A stretch of DNA of 64,000 nt from CAMDPA01 sp963825625 (GTDB lineage: Bacteria > Pseudomonadota > Alphaproteobacteria > Rhizobiales > Hyphomicrobiaceae): positions 1 to 64,000 of the forward strand of contig CAWGUF010000017.1 of the NCBI GenBank assembly GCA_963825625.1, written 5' to 3'. Shown piece by piece: positions 10,293-21,392 of this stretch; the stretch's first letter is position 1, and the number at the start of each line of letters is the position of its first letter. The notes below the pieces were generated by a model. It ran no database searches, was not told where the DNA came from, and worked only from the letters and a program-made list of their open reading frames with translations. The position numbers were made by a program, and so were the translations under genes.

Positions 10293-11353
10293 CTACACCC
10301 AGCCGGCCAGCTCGCGCCGTATTACCGTCTCCAGAGCGTCGATCCCTCCAACGCTGTCGTTCAGGCAGGGGATGTGCGCGAAGTGCTCGCCGCCGGCATC
10401 CAGAAACGTATGCCGGCCTTCCTCACGCGATCTCCTCCAGCGTCTCCAGGCAATCCGCCACGAAGCCCGGATTGACGACGGCGATCCGCTTCACGCCCTG
10501 GCGAGCCAGCTTGACGAGTGTCTCGTCCGTATAGGGTTTGAGCCACTCCGCCGGCCCGAACCGCGATTGGAACGAAACCTGGAACTGCTCCTCACTCAGT
10601 TGCAGCGCCTCGCGCAGCATGCGCGCCGTTTTTTGGCAGTGGCAATAATAGGGGTCGCCGGCATCGAAATAGCTTTTCGGGATGCCGTGGAAGGAGGTGA
10701 GAATCACTTCCGGCTGCCATGCAAGCGACGCGACGTGATCGTTGATCGAGCGCGCCAGTGCGGCAATGTAGACCGGATCATCGTGATAGGGCGGCACCAC
10801 GCGCAGTGCAGGCTGCCACCGCATCTGCTTTCAGCGCATCGAAGGCCTTGTCGCACACTGTCGCGGTCGTGGCGGCGCTATACTGAGGATAGAGCGGGAA
10901 CAGGAGGATGCGTTCGCAACCCTGTTCGTTCAGGGAGCCAATTCGTTCTGCGATCGATGGCCTCCCGTATCGCATCCCCCAATCCACAATCAGTTGGGGC
11001 CCGAGCGGTGCCAGGCGCTCGGCGAGCGCGTCAGCCTGATTGCGCGTATACGTACGAAGAAAGCTTTCGTCTTTCTCCTTGTTCCAGATCGCCTCGTAGG
11101 CCTTGCCGACGCGCTGCGGCCGCCTGTTCAGCACGATCCCATAAAGGATCGGATACCAGTAGAGCCGCGACCATTCGATGACGCGCCTGTCGGTCAGGAA
11201 CTCGGCCAGATAGCGTCGCATCGGCCAGTATGTCGTGCCCTCGGGGGTGCCGAGATTGACGATCAGCACCCCGATACGGCCGTGCTTCACATCGGGATGT
11301 CCGGCCGGTCGGTGCGCAGCCCCATTCAACACACTTGCTGTCGCGATCGCCAT
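10293..11353 (-). CDS. hemH: Ferrochelatase, two frameshifts
   Basis: Inserts Fe(II) into protoporphyrin IX in the last step of heme synthesis. Family blocks include IGVLIVNLGTPEGTTYWPMR, YLAEFLTDRRVIEW and FPLYPQYSAATTATVCD. The catalytic histidine is in VILTSFHGIPKSYFDAGDPY, followed by CHCQKTARML. The second metal-site acid pair lies in CLETLEEI. The frame changes near 10810 and again near 10425; the last segment reads FLDAGGEHFAHIPCLNDS and ends at a TAG at 10293. The total is about 353 residues, the normal length. An essential gene in two breaks argues for sequencing indels. Confidence 0.88.
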
Positions 11354-11377
11354 ACGCCGCTAGCTCCTCGAGTGCTT

Positions 11378-12046
11378 TCAGACGGCGACGGTGGTCGCGC
11401 CAGTCCTGATTGCCGCAATGTTCTGGGCGTACGCGCCGCCTTTGAACACGGCAGAGCCCGCGACCAGCACGTCGGCACCGGCGCGGGCTGCGTCCGCCGC
11501 GGTGTCCGGAGTGATGCCTCCGTCGACCTCCAGCCGGATATTCCGGCCGGCAATCATCTGCCGCACGTTGGCGATCTTCTGCGTCATGGCAGGAATATAG
11601 GCCTGTCCCCGAAGCCGGGGTTCACGGTCATCACCAGCACCAGATCGAGCCGGTCCAGCACGTAGGCGATTGCGCTTTCCGGCGTCGAGGGGGTGATCGA
11701 TACGCCGGCTTTCTTGCCCAGACTGCGGATCAGCTGCAACGAGCGGTCGAGATGCGGACCGGCTTCGGCATGCACAATAATGATGTCGGAGCCAGCGGCA
11801 GCGAAGGCTTCGATATAGGGATCGGCCGGCGCGATCATCAGGTGCACATCGAGCGGCTTTTTCGTGTGTGGCCGGATCGCTGCCACGACCTGCGGGCCCG
11901 ATCGTGATGTTCGGCACGAAATGGCCGTCCATCACGTCGACATGAATCCAGTCACAACCGGCCTTGTCGATGGCGCGCACCTCCTCCCCCAGCTTGGCGA
12001 AGTCTGCGGACAGGATCGACGGCGCGATCAGAATGTCATTGGCCAT
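11378..12046 (-). CDS. rpe: Ribulose-phosphate 3-epimerase, two frameshifts
   Basis: Interconverts ribulose 5-phosphate and xylulose 5-phosphate (pentose phosphate and Calvin pathways). From ATG 12046 it reads MANDILIAPSILSADFAKLG, then DWIHVDVMDGHFVPNITIGP. A frame change near 11890 leads to KPLDVHLMIAPADPYIEAFA and VLVMTVNPGFGDR. A second change near 11600 leads to KIANVRQMI and LEVDGGITPDTAADAARAGA, then VLVAGSAVFKG. All metal and catalytic segments of the TIM barrel are present, and the full length is 223 residues. It lies 24 bases upstream of hemH on the same strand. Confidence 0.9.
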   Translation of the reverse strand: MANDILIAPSILSADFAKLGEEVRAIDKAGCDWIHVDVMDGHFVPNITIGPAGRGSDPATHEKAARCAPDDRAGRSLYRSLRCRWLRHHYCACRSRSASRPLVAADPQSGQESRRIDHPLDAGKRNRLRAGPARSGAGDDREPRLRGQAYIPAMTQKIANVRQMIAGRNIRLEVDGGITPDTAADAARAGADVLVAGSAVFKGGAYAQNIAAIRTGATTVAV

Positions 12047-12175
12047 GAAACGTTTTCCTCGAGTGGGGTCGAACCCATGAGCCAGACCCCTTACCCGACC
12101 CGCCCACTGTGGACAACAGCCGCTGCCAATCGCTACTGTCGATCGCGTTGGCTCGAAGCCATGCCGGAGGAAACG

Positions 12176-13096
12176 ATGATCGGCACCAGTTGGATGCGTG
12201 AACAGGGTCTGCGCGATGCGCTTCTTGTCGAAGAAATGCGCAAACGCGGGCTCGAACAGGCGACATGGTATGCCAAGCGAACGGGGCGGGCAAAGGCCGC
12301 CAATCAGCGCTGGGTGGATCGACACCTGACCGCGACGGTCCCGTTAACCCGACCCGGGCCGACGTCGCAGGCCCCGCCGCGATGTCCGACGAGATCAGCG
12401 CCGCGCCCGCGAGCTGGGCGCCGACGACGTGGGGATGACCGCCTGCGCCGGAATTCATCGAGTTCGGGGTGGAGATCCCGCACGACAACGTCATTGCCGT
12501 CATCTGTTACGAGGATTACCGGCACGCCCTGGACAGCCGGCCGCCGTCGAGATCGAGGCCATGGAGGCTTATGCGAAGTGCGCCGAAATCTCCACGGCAC
12601 TGTCCAAGATACATCCGCGACGAGCTGGGCTACGAGGCCGTGGCGCACCATAACGGCTCGGTCCAGATCCAGTCGATCCCGGTGTTCCACGCCGTTGGCT
12701 TCGGCGAGTTGGGACGCAACGGCAGTCTGATCCATCCCGAGTTCGGCTGCGATTTCCGTCCCGCGTCGTGACCACGACATTGCCGCTTGCCGCCGACAAG
12801 CCGATCGAAGTTCGGTGTGCAGGACTATTGCAAGGTGTGCAACCTGTGCCGCCAGAACTGCCGGGCGAGGCCATCCCGGACGACTACATCATCACGGATG
12901 GCGTCAAGCGCTCGCTGACCGACATCGAGAGATGCTTCCCCTACTCCCGCTTCCGCGAGACCTACTGCCACATCTGCGTGGATGTTGTCCCTATATCCAC
13001 AAGGAGAACAGCGATAGCGAGAAGCGGCAGATGTTCAAGCAGTACATGAAGGTGCGCAAGCAGGAGGGCTATCGCACGCCGAAGGGTGACAGGTAG
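12176..13096 (+). CDS. Reductive-dehalogenase-like / QueG-like 4Fe-4S protein, several frameshifts
   Basis: A cytoplasmic protein of about 306 residues with two 4Fe-4S motifs at the C-terminus: CKVCNLCRQNCPGEAI, then a cysteine in ERCFPYSRFRETYCHICVDV that leads into CP. Upstream is a corrinoid-reductase-type core (ARELGADDVGMTAC, GYEAVAHHNGSVQIQSIPVF, GFGELGRNGSLIHPEFG). These blocks match the shared fold of reductive dehalogenases and epoxyqueuosine reductase; the cysteine spacing and the VQDYCKVCNLC region look closer to RdhA. ATG 12176 has a GGAGG site 7 bases upstream. Frame breaks occur near 12370, 12530, 12600, 12770, 12820 and 12985. No RdhB anchor gene and no Tat signal are visible. 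Confidence 0.65.
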
Positions 13097-13116
13097 GTTT
13101 TGGAGGCGAGTTGGTC

Positions 13117-13529
13117 ATGAGGTCGTATCGCGACATCGAGATGGCGCCGATCGAGACGGCGGCAATACTGCGCGAGGCGGCAGAGGCGGCGCTTGCCCTG
13201 CTGGCGCGTGAGGGCACGCGCGGCGCGAGCGAAGAGCCCGAGCGGGCGGGCCATTCGGTGTGGCGGCTGCAGCGGATGTCGCCGACGGCGTCCGGTTCGA
13301 GATCGCGTGCGTCGGCCCGGATCTGCCCGAGACCATCCCTGACGAGGTGATCCGCCCCGGCGCAATCGCCGCAGAGCGCCCGTTCTTCGGCACCTACCGC
13401 CTCGACGGTGAAGGCGCCGATCCTGGTCCTGGACTTCTATTGGCGCGCCGATTGCAGTTCCGGATCATGACCTTCGCCAACGGCGACTGGCAGCACGAGC
13501 TGGTCGCTATGGCAGCAGGGTCGGCGTAG
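13117..13529 (+). CDS. Conserved hypothetical protein, likely frameshifted
   Basis: A short gene 20 bases after the 4Fe-4S gene. ATG 13117 is preceded by GGAGG at 13102. It reads MRSYRDIEMAPIETAAILRE, then EAALALLAREGTRGAS. After a frame change near 13270 it continues DGVRFEIACVGPDLPETIPD, EVIRPGAIAAERPFFGTYRL and LQFRIMTFANGDWQHELV. No known domain is recognised. A third-frame stretch near 13420-13450 (KAPILVLDFYWRA) suggests one more pair of indels. Its position suggests co-transcription with the 4Fe-4S protein. The N- and C-terminal composition look coding; the function is unknown. Confidence 0.45.
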
Positions 13530-13786
13530 CGCGCAACCCCAGGGTCGCGCCGCGAGCCGAGAGCGCTGGCCGCCATGGCCGCGCCGGACCGAGGCGTGAG
13601 TTTTTTGTTTGTCGCTCGACGACTTCCCTTCGGGAGCCGGCCGCCGGCGACGTGCGACACGCACCGAATCGCTGCAGCGGTCCCGTCTCGCGAGACCTCA
13701 GATCGGTCATGACGGTGATTTGTGCAGAAACGGCTGTCGGGCGACGCGGCGTTGACGCGGTCGCACCGCAGTCGGATCATGTCCGC

Positions 13787-13858
13787 AGCCGAGGTAGGTC
13801 CGGCCGCCGCTGGCGAGCGCTGATGGGTGCAGGTGACCCGGAGCGGACCTACTCGGCT
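13787..13858. terminator. Long inverted repeat after the membrane-protein gene
   Basis: AGCCGAGGTAGGTCCG (13787-13802) pairs with CGGACCTACTCGGCT (13844-13858) with one bulged base, across a 41-base loop. It lies directly after the stop of the minus-strand membrane protein at 13864, where a transcript end is expected. No T-tract follows, so intrinsic termination is only possible. The rest of 13530-13863 holds no gene I can support. Confidence 0.4.
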
Positions 13859-13863
13859 CGCCC

Positions 13864-14746
13864 CTACGCTGGCACAAGCGGCGAGCCCGATACGGCTTGA
13901 GCAAGAAGTCGAGCACGGTGAGAACGACGCCGATGACGGCGGTGCTCGCGACGGCCGGGAACCGCCAAAGTTCGCGGGAGCCAGTGACAGCTCAACCAGC
14001 CGACAAGTGGCAAGACCTGGGTCAGGTGCAAGCCCACGAAGTGGCCACACGAAATCTCCCCCGGTCGTTGACCAACCAACAATCGGAAGCCCCCCTGCAT
14101 CCGTCGGGGGGGGGACCGACCCAATGATTTGATTGCCCGCCCATATAGATGCCTGTAGCTGAACGAAGCACAGCGCCCAAGATAAGCCCCAGGCCTGCAC
14201 CAATAACGAGCGCGCTTGCGCCGCTTCCGTATCTGAGGATCATAGCCCCAACAAGTGCAGTGACTGCCATCATTGCTACGGCAGCAATGCCCATCAGGCC
14301 GTACATTAATCTGGCCAATGGTGTTGCGCTGTTGAAATGCGAGGCTTCGCCCTGGCCGCCCGAAGCATGATGTAGCCAATTTCGAAAATTGAACAGGCGA
14401 GAATAGTATAAATCATGATCCGCAGAACATGGCTCTCGCGCTGCGAGGCTGGCAGCAGAGACATCAGGGCCACAAGGGTAAGGAGATGAACCGCAATCGA
14501 GAACTGGAACTTCAGTGGTTTGGCCCAGACGCTCACGCTAGCCAGAGTACGCGGATCAATCGCAAGTGCGACGGTCGTGGGCACCATCAAGGCGAGGAGG
14601 AGAACGCCCGACCACACCAGTAATGCCTCGTCACTGGTCAAGCGGTCCCAAACGATGAGGCATTGAGGAACCGGACGGGAAATGCTGATGTCATCGGCGC
14701 TTAACCTCCTGCGATCTAACACGTATACGATGACGCGCTGCCGCAA
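13864..14746 (-). CDS. Multi-pass membrane protein of unknown function, frameshifted
   Basis: Hydrophobic segments join across frames into one protein of about 280 residues. They are LVWSGVLLLALMVPTTVALA, then AVHLLTLVALMSLLPA, IMIYTILACSIFEIGYIM and LMYGLMGIAAVAMMAVTALV, then LVIGAGLGLILGAVL. These are followed by GLPIVGWSTTGGDFRVA, FVGLHLTQVLPLVGWL and a C-terminal helix ending LLAQAVSGSPLVPA. The GLPxxGWSTTGGD..VAxFxGLH block is a familiar signature of an uncharacterised proteobacterial inner-membrane family. Frame changes are near 14345, 14100, 14030 and 13900. The true start is unclear; 14746 is the first in-frame start, and translation may begin nearer 14690. Confidence 0.6.
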
Positions 14747-14976
14747 GATCTTGTGGTCACAAGCACGTGAATAGGTCGGACAATTGGCCCATCACGACAT
14801 TGCCCCGTCTTCCGCTCTTTGTGACACCTCTGCCATCAGCCTGAGCACACGATGGGCCGCGAACAACGGACCGCTCAACGTCCCCTTCCTCCACTTGCCG
14901 ACTGGTTCCACCGCATCATGGCTGCGCCGGGCCGGCTCCCAACAGGAGAGGCGCCAGCGACCACTAAGAGCCACCA

Positions 14977-16509
<1,533 letters not shown>

Positions 16510-16555
16510 AGCTGTCGACCTTCCACTTGCCTGTGTCGTGAGCAATGAAGGTTCA

Positions 16556-16632
16556 CTAGTGTTCCGATTCTGACATTTGCACCCCATTGCGGTGGATCCG
16601 AAAGCAAATGTCAGAACCACAAGCTACACTAG
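16556..16632. repeat. Dispersed palindromic repeat, type B (single copy, pccB leader)
   Basis: A 77-base palindrome ending in CTAG at both sides. The arms contain TTCTGACATTTGC (left) and GCAAATGTCAGAA (right); the right end, AAGCTACACTAG, is identical to the end of the type A repeat seen elsewhere. It sits 47 bases upstream of the pccB start, inside the probable 5' leader, where the hairpin could fold in the mRNA. Confidence 0.75.
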
Positions 16633-16689
16633 CATGCCGCCGGGCCGTCACAAATCAGTCGAACGAAGCAAGGTGACTGCACCGACCGG

Positions 16690-17166
16690 TCAAGTGCGGC
16701 GGGCCGAGCCCGGCTCCTGCAGGCGATCTGGCCGTGGAGCTCCGCTTGAGACGATCGCCGGCCGCCATGGTGACCTGTAGCCTGGGTGTCGGCGTGGTGG
16801 CTCCGGCTTTATTCGGGGATTTGCCGCCAGCGGCTCTGGCAGGCTCGGTCGCGGCAGATTGGCGAACCACAAAGCAGCGCCGAACGCTCCGGTCGAAGTC
16901 ACAAGCAGGAACCAGAACGCTAGGGCTGGTATCGCTCCGCCGGCTGCCAGGAAACCTAGCATGGTTACGAAGGCGACATAGCAACCCATGCTGGCCATGC
17001 TGATTGCAAACCAGGCCGCTTGCCCGCTTGGAGGGACGCCGGCGGATAGAAACATCCGACGCCGGCCTGAACAGCTCGCAAGTGCCCAGATGAGACCGAA
17101 GACGATGCCGGTCGCAGCAGACCACATCACCCCGGAAAATCCGGGACCGAAGGCTCCTGCGTCCAT
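16690..17166 (-). CDS. Small predicted membrane protein
   Basis: A 158-residue frame starting at ATG 17166 (MDAGAFGPGFSGVMWSAATG), with a GGGGGAGG site upstream. Four hydrophobic stretches are visible: VMWSAATGIVFGLIWALASC, AWFAISMASMGCYVAFVTML, GFLAAGGAIPALAFWFLLVT and STGAFGAALWFANL. The C-terminal 50 residues are proline- and arginine-rich with no domain, and may include out-of-frame sequence. No family is recognised. It is on the same strand as pccB and upstream of it, but the repeat at 16556 lies between. The region 17167-17582 holds nothing I can support. Confidence 0.45.
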   Translation of the reverse strand: MDAGAFGPGFSGVMWSAATGIVFGLIWALASCSGRRRMFLSAGVPPSGQAAWFAISMASMGCYVAFVTMLGFLAAGGAIPALAFWFLLVTSTGAFGAALWFANLPRPSLPEPLAANPRIKPEPPRRHPGYRSPWRPAIVSSGAPRPDRLQEPGSARRT

Positions 17167-17582
17167 GCTTGCCACGCCTCCCCCAAGCTTGAGGTCTTTA
17201 AAGGACAAGTATCACCGATTCGCGTGGCCGATCAGTGGCAGCAAGCACGATACAAACAGTTTTCACGAATCGTTGGGGGCGATGCTGGTCTGTGTCCTGA
17301 AGCGGCGCGCGGCGGTCGCAATTGACAGCCCATCATCAACAGCGGCGCCAACCATTTGCTCTCGACCACTCGACCTCTCGATGTGAGACGGGCATTGTGG
17401 TGGGTGTTCAATCGGCGCACCCGGCGAACCGCTGTTTGTCTGGCGACTTCAGCCTCACCGGGAGCGGCCGGATGGACATGAGCATCCCGCTTCAACGAAC
17501 GACCTTCTGAACGCTCACGCCTCCGGCCACCCCGTATGGGGGCGGCCGCCGCGCCTTCAAGCCACGCAAAGCGAGCAAGCAA

Positions 17583-18320
17583 TTGTCGCCCGGACCAGCA
17601 CGCAAACAAGCACACCGCCGCAGGATAGCTGCTGGAACGGCGAACTTGTGGTCACTCGCAATGCACGACCTCAGGCAACCGCTGCAGACGATCCGTCTCT
17701 TGGCCGATTCTTCACACGTGGGCATGGCGGTATCGGAAATTGAGGCAATGCTGGCGCTGCTTGGTCAGGTCAGCGCGCTGGAGACCGGCGACGTCAGTCC
17801 CAAACGGGAAGCTTTCCGGATACCGCCCATCGTGCAATCGCTGGCACAGCGGCTGGAGCAACAAATCGACCAGGCCGGCGCCACCCTCACGCTCTCGGTT
17901 GCCGATCTGACCGTGCGGACCGACAAGCACCTCCTCGTCCTTACCATGGAAGGAATGATCTTGTTCGCGCTCAAGCATGCGAACCGCAAAGCCGTGGCAG
18001 TCACCGCAGCCAGGTGCAACGCCAAGGCCTGCAGCATCGATATCCGGTTTGCGGGGCCTGTCCGTGCGGATGCATTCGCACGCCGTGCATTTGTCGAGCT
18101 TCCTCCGCCACCACAACTCAGAAGCGTTGGCGGCTCGGCTCAATCCGCGGGCGAAGCGCGCGCACGGGCGGAGCCGCCTTCTTCTAGTGTTGCCCTTGGT
18201 CCGGCGTTGGGGCGCATCGTTGCAAAGCATCTGGGCGGCAAACTTGCGCAGAGCAAAGCCCGTGACGGCATGTGGGTCCTCTCACTCAGGCTTCCACTTG
18301 CCAATGACGCCATGACTTGA
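17583..18320 (+). CDS. Histidine-kinase-like protein with divergent ATPase domain
   Basis: The N-terminal part has a HisKA-type phosphoacceptor helix, LWSLAMHDLRQPLQTIRLLA, with the candidate phospho-His in HDLRQPLQ, followed by a second dimerisation helix (SEIEAMLALLGQVSALETGD). The rest resembles a HATPase fold, but the N-box is degenerate (TMEGMILFALKHANRKAVAV) and only the distal GPALGRIVAKHLGGKL element is clear. No sensor or membrane segment is seen. The start is ambiguous (TTG 17583, or ATG 17661, which would lie at the His). It converges with a LuxR-type response regulator 77 bases away, its probable partner. Autokinase activity is doubtful given the weak N-box. Confidence 0.65.
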   Translation: MSPGPARKQAHRRRIAAGTANLWSLAMHDLRQPLQTIRLLADSSHVGMAVSEIEAMLALLGQVSALETGDVSPKREAFRIPPIVQSLAQRLEQQIDQAGATLTLSVADLTVRTDKHLLVLTMEGMILFALKHANRKAVAVTAARCNAKACSIDIRFAGPVRADAFARRAFVELPPPPQLRSVGGSAQSAGEARARAEPPSSSVALGPALGRIVAKHLGGKLAQSKARDGMWVLSLRLPLANDAMT

Positions 18321-18397
18321 GAGATCAAGCGTCAGGCGCATGCCGGTCCCAGTGTCATCGGTGCAAGTGGCACGGCTCGCCGATTGGCGATGCCCTC

Positions 18398-19099
18398 CTA
18401 ATCGATCAAGCGCTTGCCGAGGGATACAGCGTGCGCCCGATTGCTGGCACCCAGTACGCGATAAAGCGCGCCTATGTGCATCTTCACCGTGCCTTCGGAT
18501 ATATCGAGCCGGCGCGCGATCTCCTTGTTGGACATCCCCACGACGATGCCTTCCAGCACTTGCCGCTGACGTACGGAAAGCGGTTGCGCGAGAGCGGGAG
18601 ACGAGGTGGCGGACTTGGCCTCAGCCGGCGCAGCGCGCCTGGGCTCGGCTGATGGTGCCGCTGCGCAATCGGCGATGAATGGCGGCACGTAAACCTCACC
18701 TGACATCACGTAGGCCAGCCGGTCGATCATGCTATCGAGACCGCAGTCCTTGACGATGAAGCCGTGCATCCCGACAGCTAGCGCCTCCAGCACGTCGCCA
18801 CGATCGGTCGAACCCGTCAGAACAACGCAGCGTACGTCGGGACGTCGACGTCGCACGACGGCAAGGTCGGACACCATGGTCAGCCCCGGCATGTCCAGGT
18901 CAAAGATCGCAAGAGAGATGCTCTTGTCACTGAGCAATTCGACAGCTGCGTCGAAAGTCTCTGCTTCGTGAACCGTTGCAGCCTCGCATTTTTCGCGCAG
19001 GAATCGCATCAGGCCAAACCGGAACATGGCATGATCGTCAGCAATCAGCACTGTGCCAGGGATACGATACGTTTGGTGCGCACCACCTTGCTGGTTCAT
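18398..19099 (-). CDS. NarL/FixJ-type response regulator with LuxR HTH
   Basis: An intact 233-residue regulator. The receiver domain starts TVLIADDHAMFRFGLMRFLR; the phospho-Asp is in SLAIFDLDMPGL, and the switch Thr and Lys are in CVVLTGSTDRGD and GFIVKDCGLDSM. An Ala/Pro-rich linker leads to a LuxR HTH (LSVRQRQVLEGIVVGMSNKE, then IARRLDISEGTVKMHIGALY). The chosen start is 19099 (MNQQGGAHQTYRIPG). It converges with the kinase-like gene at 17583. The targets are unknown. Confidence 0.9.
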   Translation of the reverse strand: MNQQGGAHQTYRIPGTVLIADDHAMFRFGLMRFLREKCEAATVHEAETFDAAVELLSDKSISLAIFDLDMPGLTMVSDLAVVRRRRPDVRCVVLTGSTDRGDVLEALAVGMHGFIVKDCGLDSMIDRLAYVMSGEVYVPPFIADCAAAPSAEPRRAAPAEAKSATSSPALAQPLSVRQRQVLEGIVVGMSNKEIARRLDISEGTVKMHIGALYRVLGASNRAHAVSLGKRLID

Positions 19100-20069
19100 T
19101 TGCCAAGCCTGTCTTGTTCACTCGGGACGCCAATCGTTCCGCAATCGCACCGTCATCAAAATGGTGCATGAAGAGAGCACCTAAAGATCAGCGATGGCTC
19201 ATCTCTCACTCATGCAATCGAATGCACAATTTCGTTGCAACGGCCATCGGAGTGACCTATGTTTAATAACTGAATGGACTGACTGAAAGGCCATATCGCA
19301 TGGGGGAACAGGCGATACGGTAAACGGTCGGTCCTGGCGCCTCCTGGAGGCGCGCTTGCTGCCTGGATCCTCACGCCCGATCCGTCAAGGGCCACTGGGG
19401 GGTGGCTTGATCGGGGCATGAGGTCCAGGTGGCAAGCACTTGGCGGTCCCTCGGGGAAGCACGGCGCGGCCCCCATGGACTGGGTGAACATTGACCGGGT
19501 GACTATTTTCGTTTCAGTTTGTTGACTATTGTTCACTAGGTATCGACACAGCACGTAATTCGGCATGTCCATGCCGATATCAGTTCCTGTCCCGCAGCGC
19601 ATGGGCTACCCCGCACCACAGCGTTCGCAAGACGGGAAAAAGGGGCCCGCCCGCCCCTGACCCCCCGGTCGGCAACGGTCGGGGGGTTCAACATTTGGAG
19701 CCTGGCCACGGCGCTATGATGTCTTGCCGCGCTTAAGCTGCCTTGCCCTTGAGCGGATGCTCCGGAGCAGCCGACACCCATCACAATGGCCCTCGGGGGG
19801 GCTCGGCCATAATCGAGCAACGTTGCGCCTTTGCTTCAGGACCATGTAAGCTCAAACCTAACCAAATGTCCAGGTGTAAAATAGGCCGTCCGATTTACCG
19901 GGATCAATCCTGAGCTGAACGGCGTAATTCGCTCATGAATCTCGATGCATGGGGTAGAAGGCCTGGGTGAAATCACGCTAATCCAGTGCGGTGTGAGCGG
20001 CACAGAAAGCACCGTGACAGCCCTCGCTCACTCAGCCGACGGCGGTTGGAAATAGAAAACGAGGAGCGC
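19100..20069. other. Long intergenic region without a supported gene
   Basis: About 970 bases separate the response regulator from the epimerase. No frame has convincing codon structure or homology. A strong GC hairpin is present at 19660-19687 (ACCCCCCG with CGGGGGGT), and GCGCCTCC/GGAGGCGC forms another near 19340. Both divergent promoters must lie here. The size and folded segments leave room for a small RNA, but I cannot define one. Confidence 0.4.
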
Positions 20070-21089
20070 ATGCGCTTTCTGGTTACTGGAACGGCCGGCT
20101 TCATCGGCTTTCATCTGGCCCGTCGACTGCTCGACGACGGCCACGAAGTGACCGGCATCGACGCCTTCACACCGTACTATGATGTGACGCTGAAGGAACG
20201 CAGGAACGCTTTGCTTTCCGGCCGCAACGGCTTCACCTGCCACAGGGCCATGCTGGAAGACATGGCGCACCTGACCGAGATCTGGTCTCAAGGACAATTC
20301 GATGTGGTCGTGCATCTGGCAGGGCAGGCCGGTGTCCGCTATTCGATCGATGCGCCTCGCTCCTACATCGAAGCGAACATTGTCGGAACCTTCAACCTGC
20401 TTGAACTGGCTCGTGCGCATCCGGTGCGCCATTTCATGCTCGCGTCCACCAGCTCAGTCTATGGCGCCAATCCGACCGTCCCCTTTCGAGAGACCGACCG
20501 GGCTGTACATCCGATGTCGCTTTATGCGGCAACGAAGATGTCCACCGAGCTGATCGCGCATAGCTACAGTCATCTGTTCGCAATCCCGACCACCGCTTTC
20601 CGATTCTTTACGGTTTATGGTCCCTGGGGCAGACCCGATATGGCGCTGTTCAAGTTCACGCGCGGCATTCTCGAGGGTACGCCTATCGACGTCTACAACC
20701 ATGGCAAGATGGAACGCGACTTCACCTATATCGACGACCTCATCGAAGCGATCTGCAGGCTCGTCGACTGCGTGCCATCTGTTGCCGCTGAGCCGGCCCA
20801 GGCTCGGGCAGATGAAGCCGAGCCCACCCTGTCACCGGTTGCACCGTTCCGGGCCGTCAATATCGGTGGCGGACAGCCGGAAGGCCTGCTGGTGTTCATC
20901 GAGGAAATCGAAAAGGCGGTCGGGCGAGCCAGTATCCGCAATTACCTCGGCATGCAGCCCGGCGATGTGGTGCGTACCTATGCAAGTGCCGACGAATTGG
21001 TGCGATTGACGGGATATCGGCCAGCCACTCCAATATCGGTCGGGGTCAAGGCATTCGTCGATTGGTACCGGGATTACTACAAGGTTTAA
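20070..21089 (+). CDS. UDP-glucuronate 4-epimerase-type NAD-dependent epimerase
   Basis: A 339-residue extended short-chain dehydrogenase making UDP-galacturonate from UDP-glucuronate, for capsule, LPS or exopolysaccharide. ATG 20070 follows a GAGGAG site. NAD binding is shown by MRFLVTGTAGFIGFHLARRL. The catalytic residues are in MLASTSSVYGANPTVPF and SLYAATKMSTELIAHSYSHL (YxxxK). FRFFTVYGPWGRPDMALFKF and MERDFTYIDDLIEAICRLVD are typical of LspL/Cap1J-like epimerases. It is intact, with an acidic insert of about 25 residues near residue 245. No other sugar genes are adjacent; it converges with the secreted-peptide array. Confidence 0.85.
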   Translation: MRFLVTGTAGFIGFHLARRLLDDGHEVTGIDAFTPYYDVTLKERRNALLSGRNGFTCHRAMLEDMAHLTEIWSQGQFDVVVHLAGQAGVRYSIDAPRSYIEANIVGTFNLLELARAHPVRHFMLASTSSVYGANPTVPFRETDRAVHPMSLYAATKMSTELIAHSYSHLFAIPTTAFRFFTVYGPWGRPDMALFKFTRGILEGTPIDVYNHGKMERDFTYIDDLIEAICRLVDCVPSVAAEPAQARADEAEPTLSPVAPFRAVNIGGGQPEGLLVFIEEIEKAVGRASIRNYLGMQPGDVVRTYASADELVRLTGYRPATPISVGVKAFVDWYRDYYKV

Positions 21090-21197
21090 TGGCCATGTGG
21101 CCGCCGCGCAGATCCGGCCGGAAATCGCAACCCGATGCTAATAGCGGACCCGGCTTTCACCGGGCCCGCACTTTCATAATCGATGTCTATTGCCGGA

Positions 21198-21329
21198 TCA
21201 GGCGTCCGAGCGGCTCGAATGATCCTCGAAGAATTTGGCGCCGTCGAAGTTGTGGGGCGCGGCCTGCGCGGTCACGGCAGTGCTCAGAACCGAGGCGACG
21301 AGGGCGGCGGCGATGATGAGGGTCTTCAT
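21198..21329 (-). CDS. Small secreted peptide, array copy 6 (divergent C-terminus)
   Basis: Last gene of the array: 43 residues. The signal peptide is identical to the other copies, and the mature part reads APHNFDGAKFFEDHSSRSDA. The first seven mature residues match the other copies, then the tail diverges while keeping F-aromatic spacing (KFF for QFW). ATG 21329 has an AGGAGA site. It is probably the ancestral or a functionally distinct member. No known family is recognised. Confidence 0.75.
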   Translation of the reverse strand: MKTLIIAAALVASVLSTAVTAQAAPHNFDGAKFFEDHSSRSDA

Positions 21330-21392
21330 GATCTTCTCCTGATTTTTTTTATTGCTGTTTTGCTCTGCTCTGGATTGGCTCGGGGTCAGGTA

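Noticed and set aside
16510..16620. N-terminal extension of pccB
   Set aside because: The extra residues are a translation of the palindromic repeat and the family starts at MKHVIEEVERRRA; the start at 16509 is retained.
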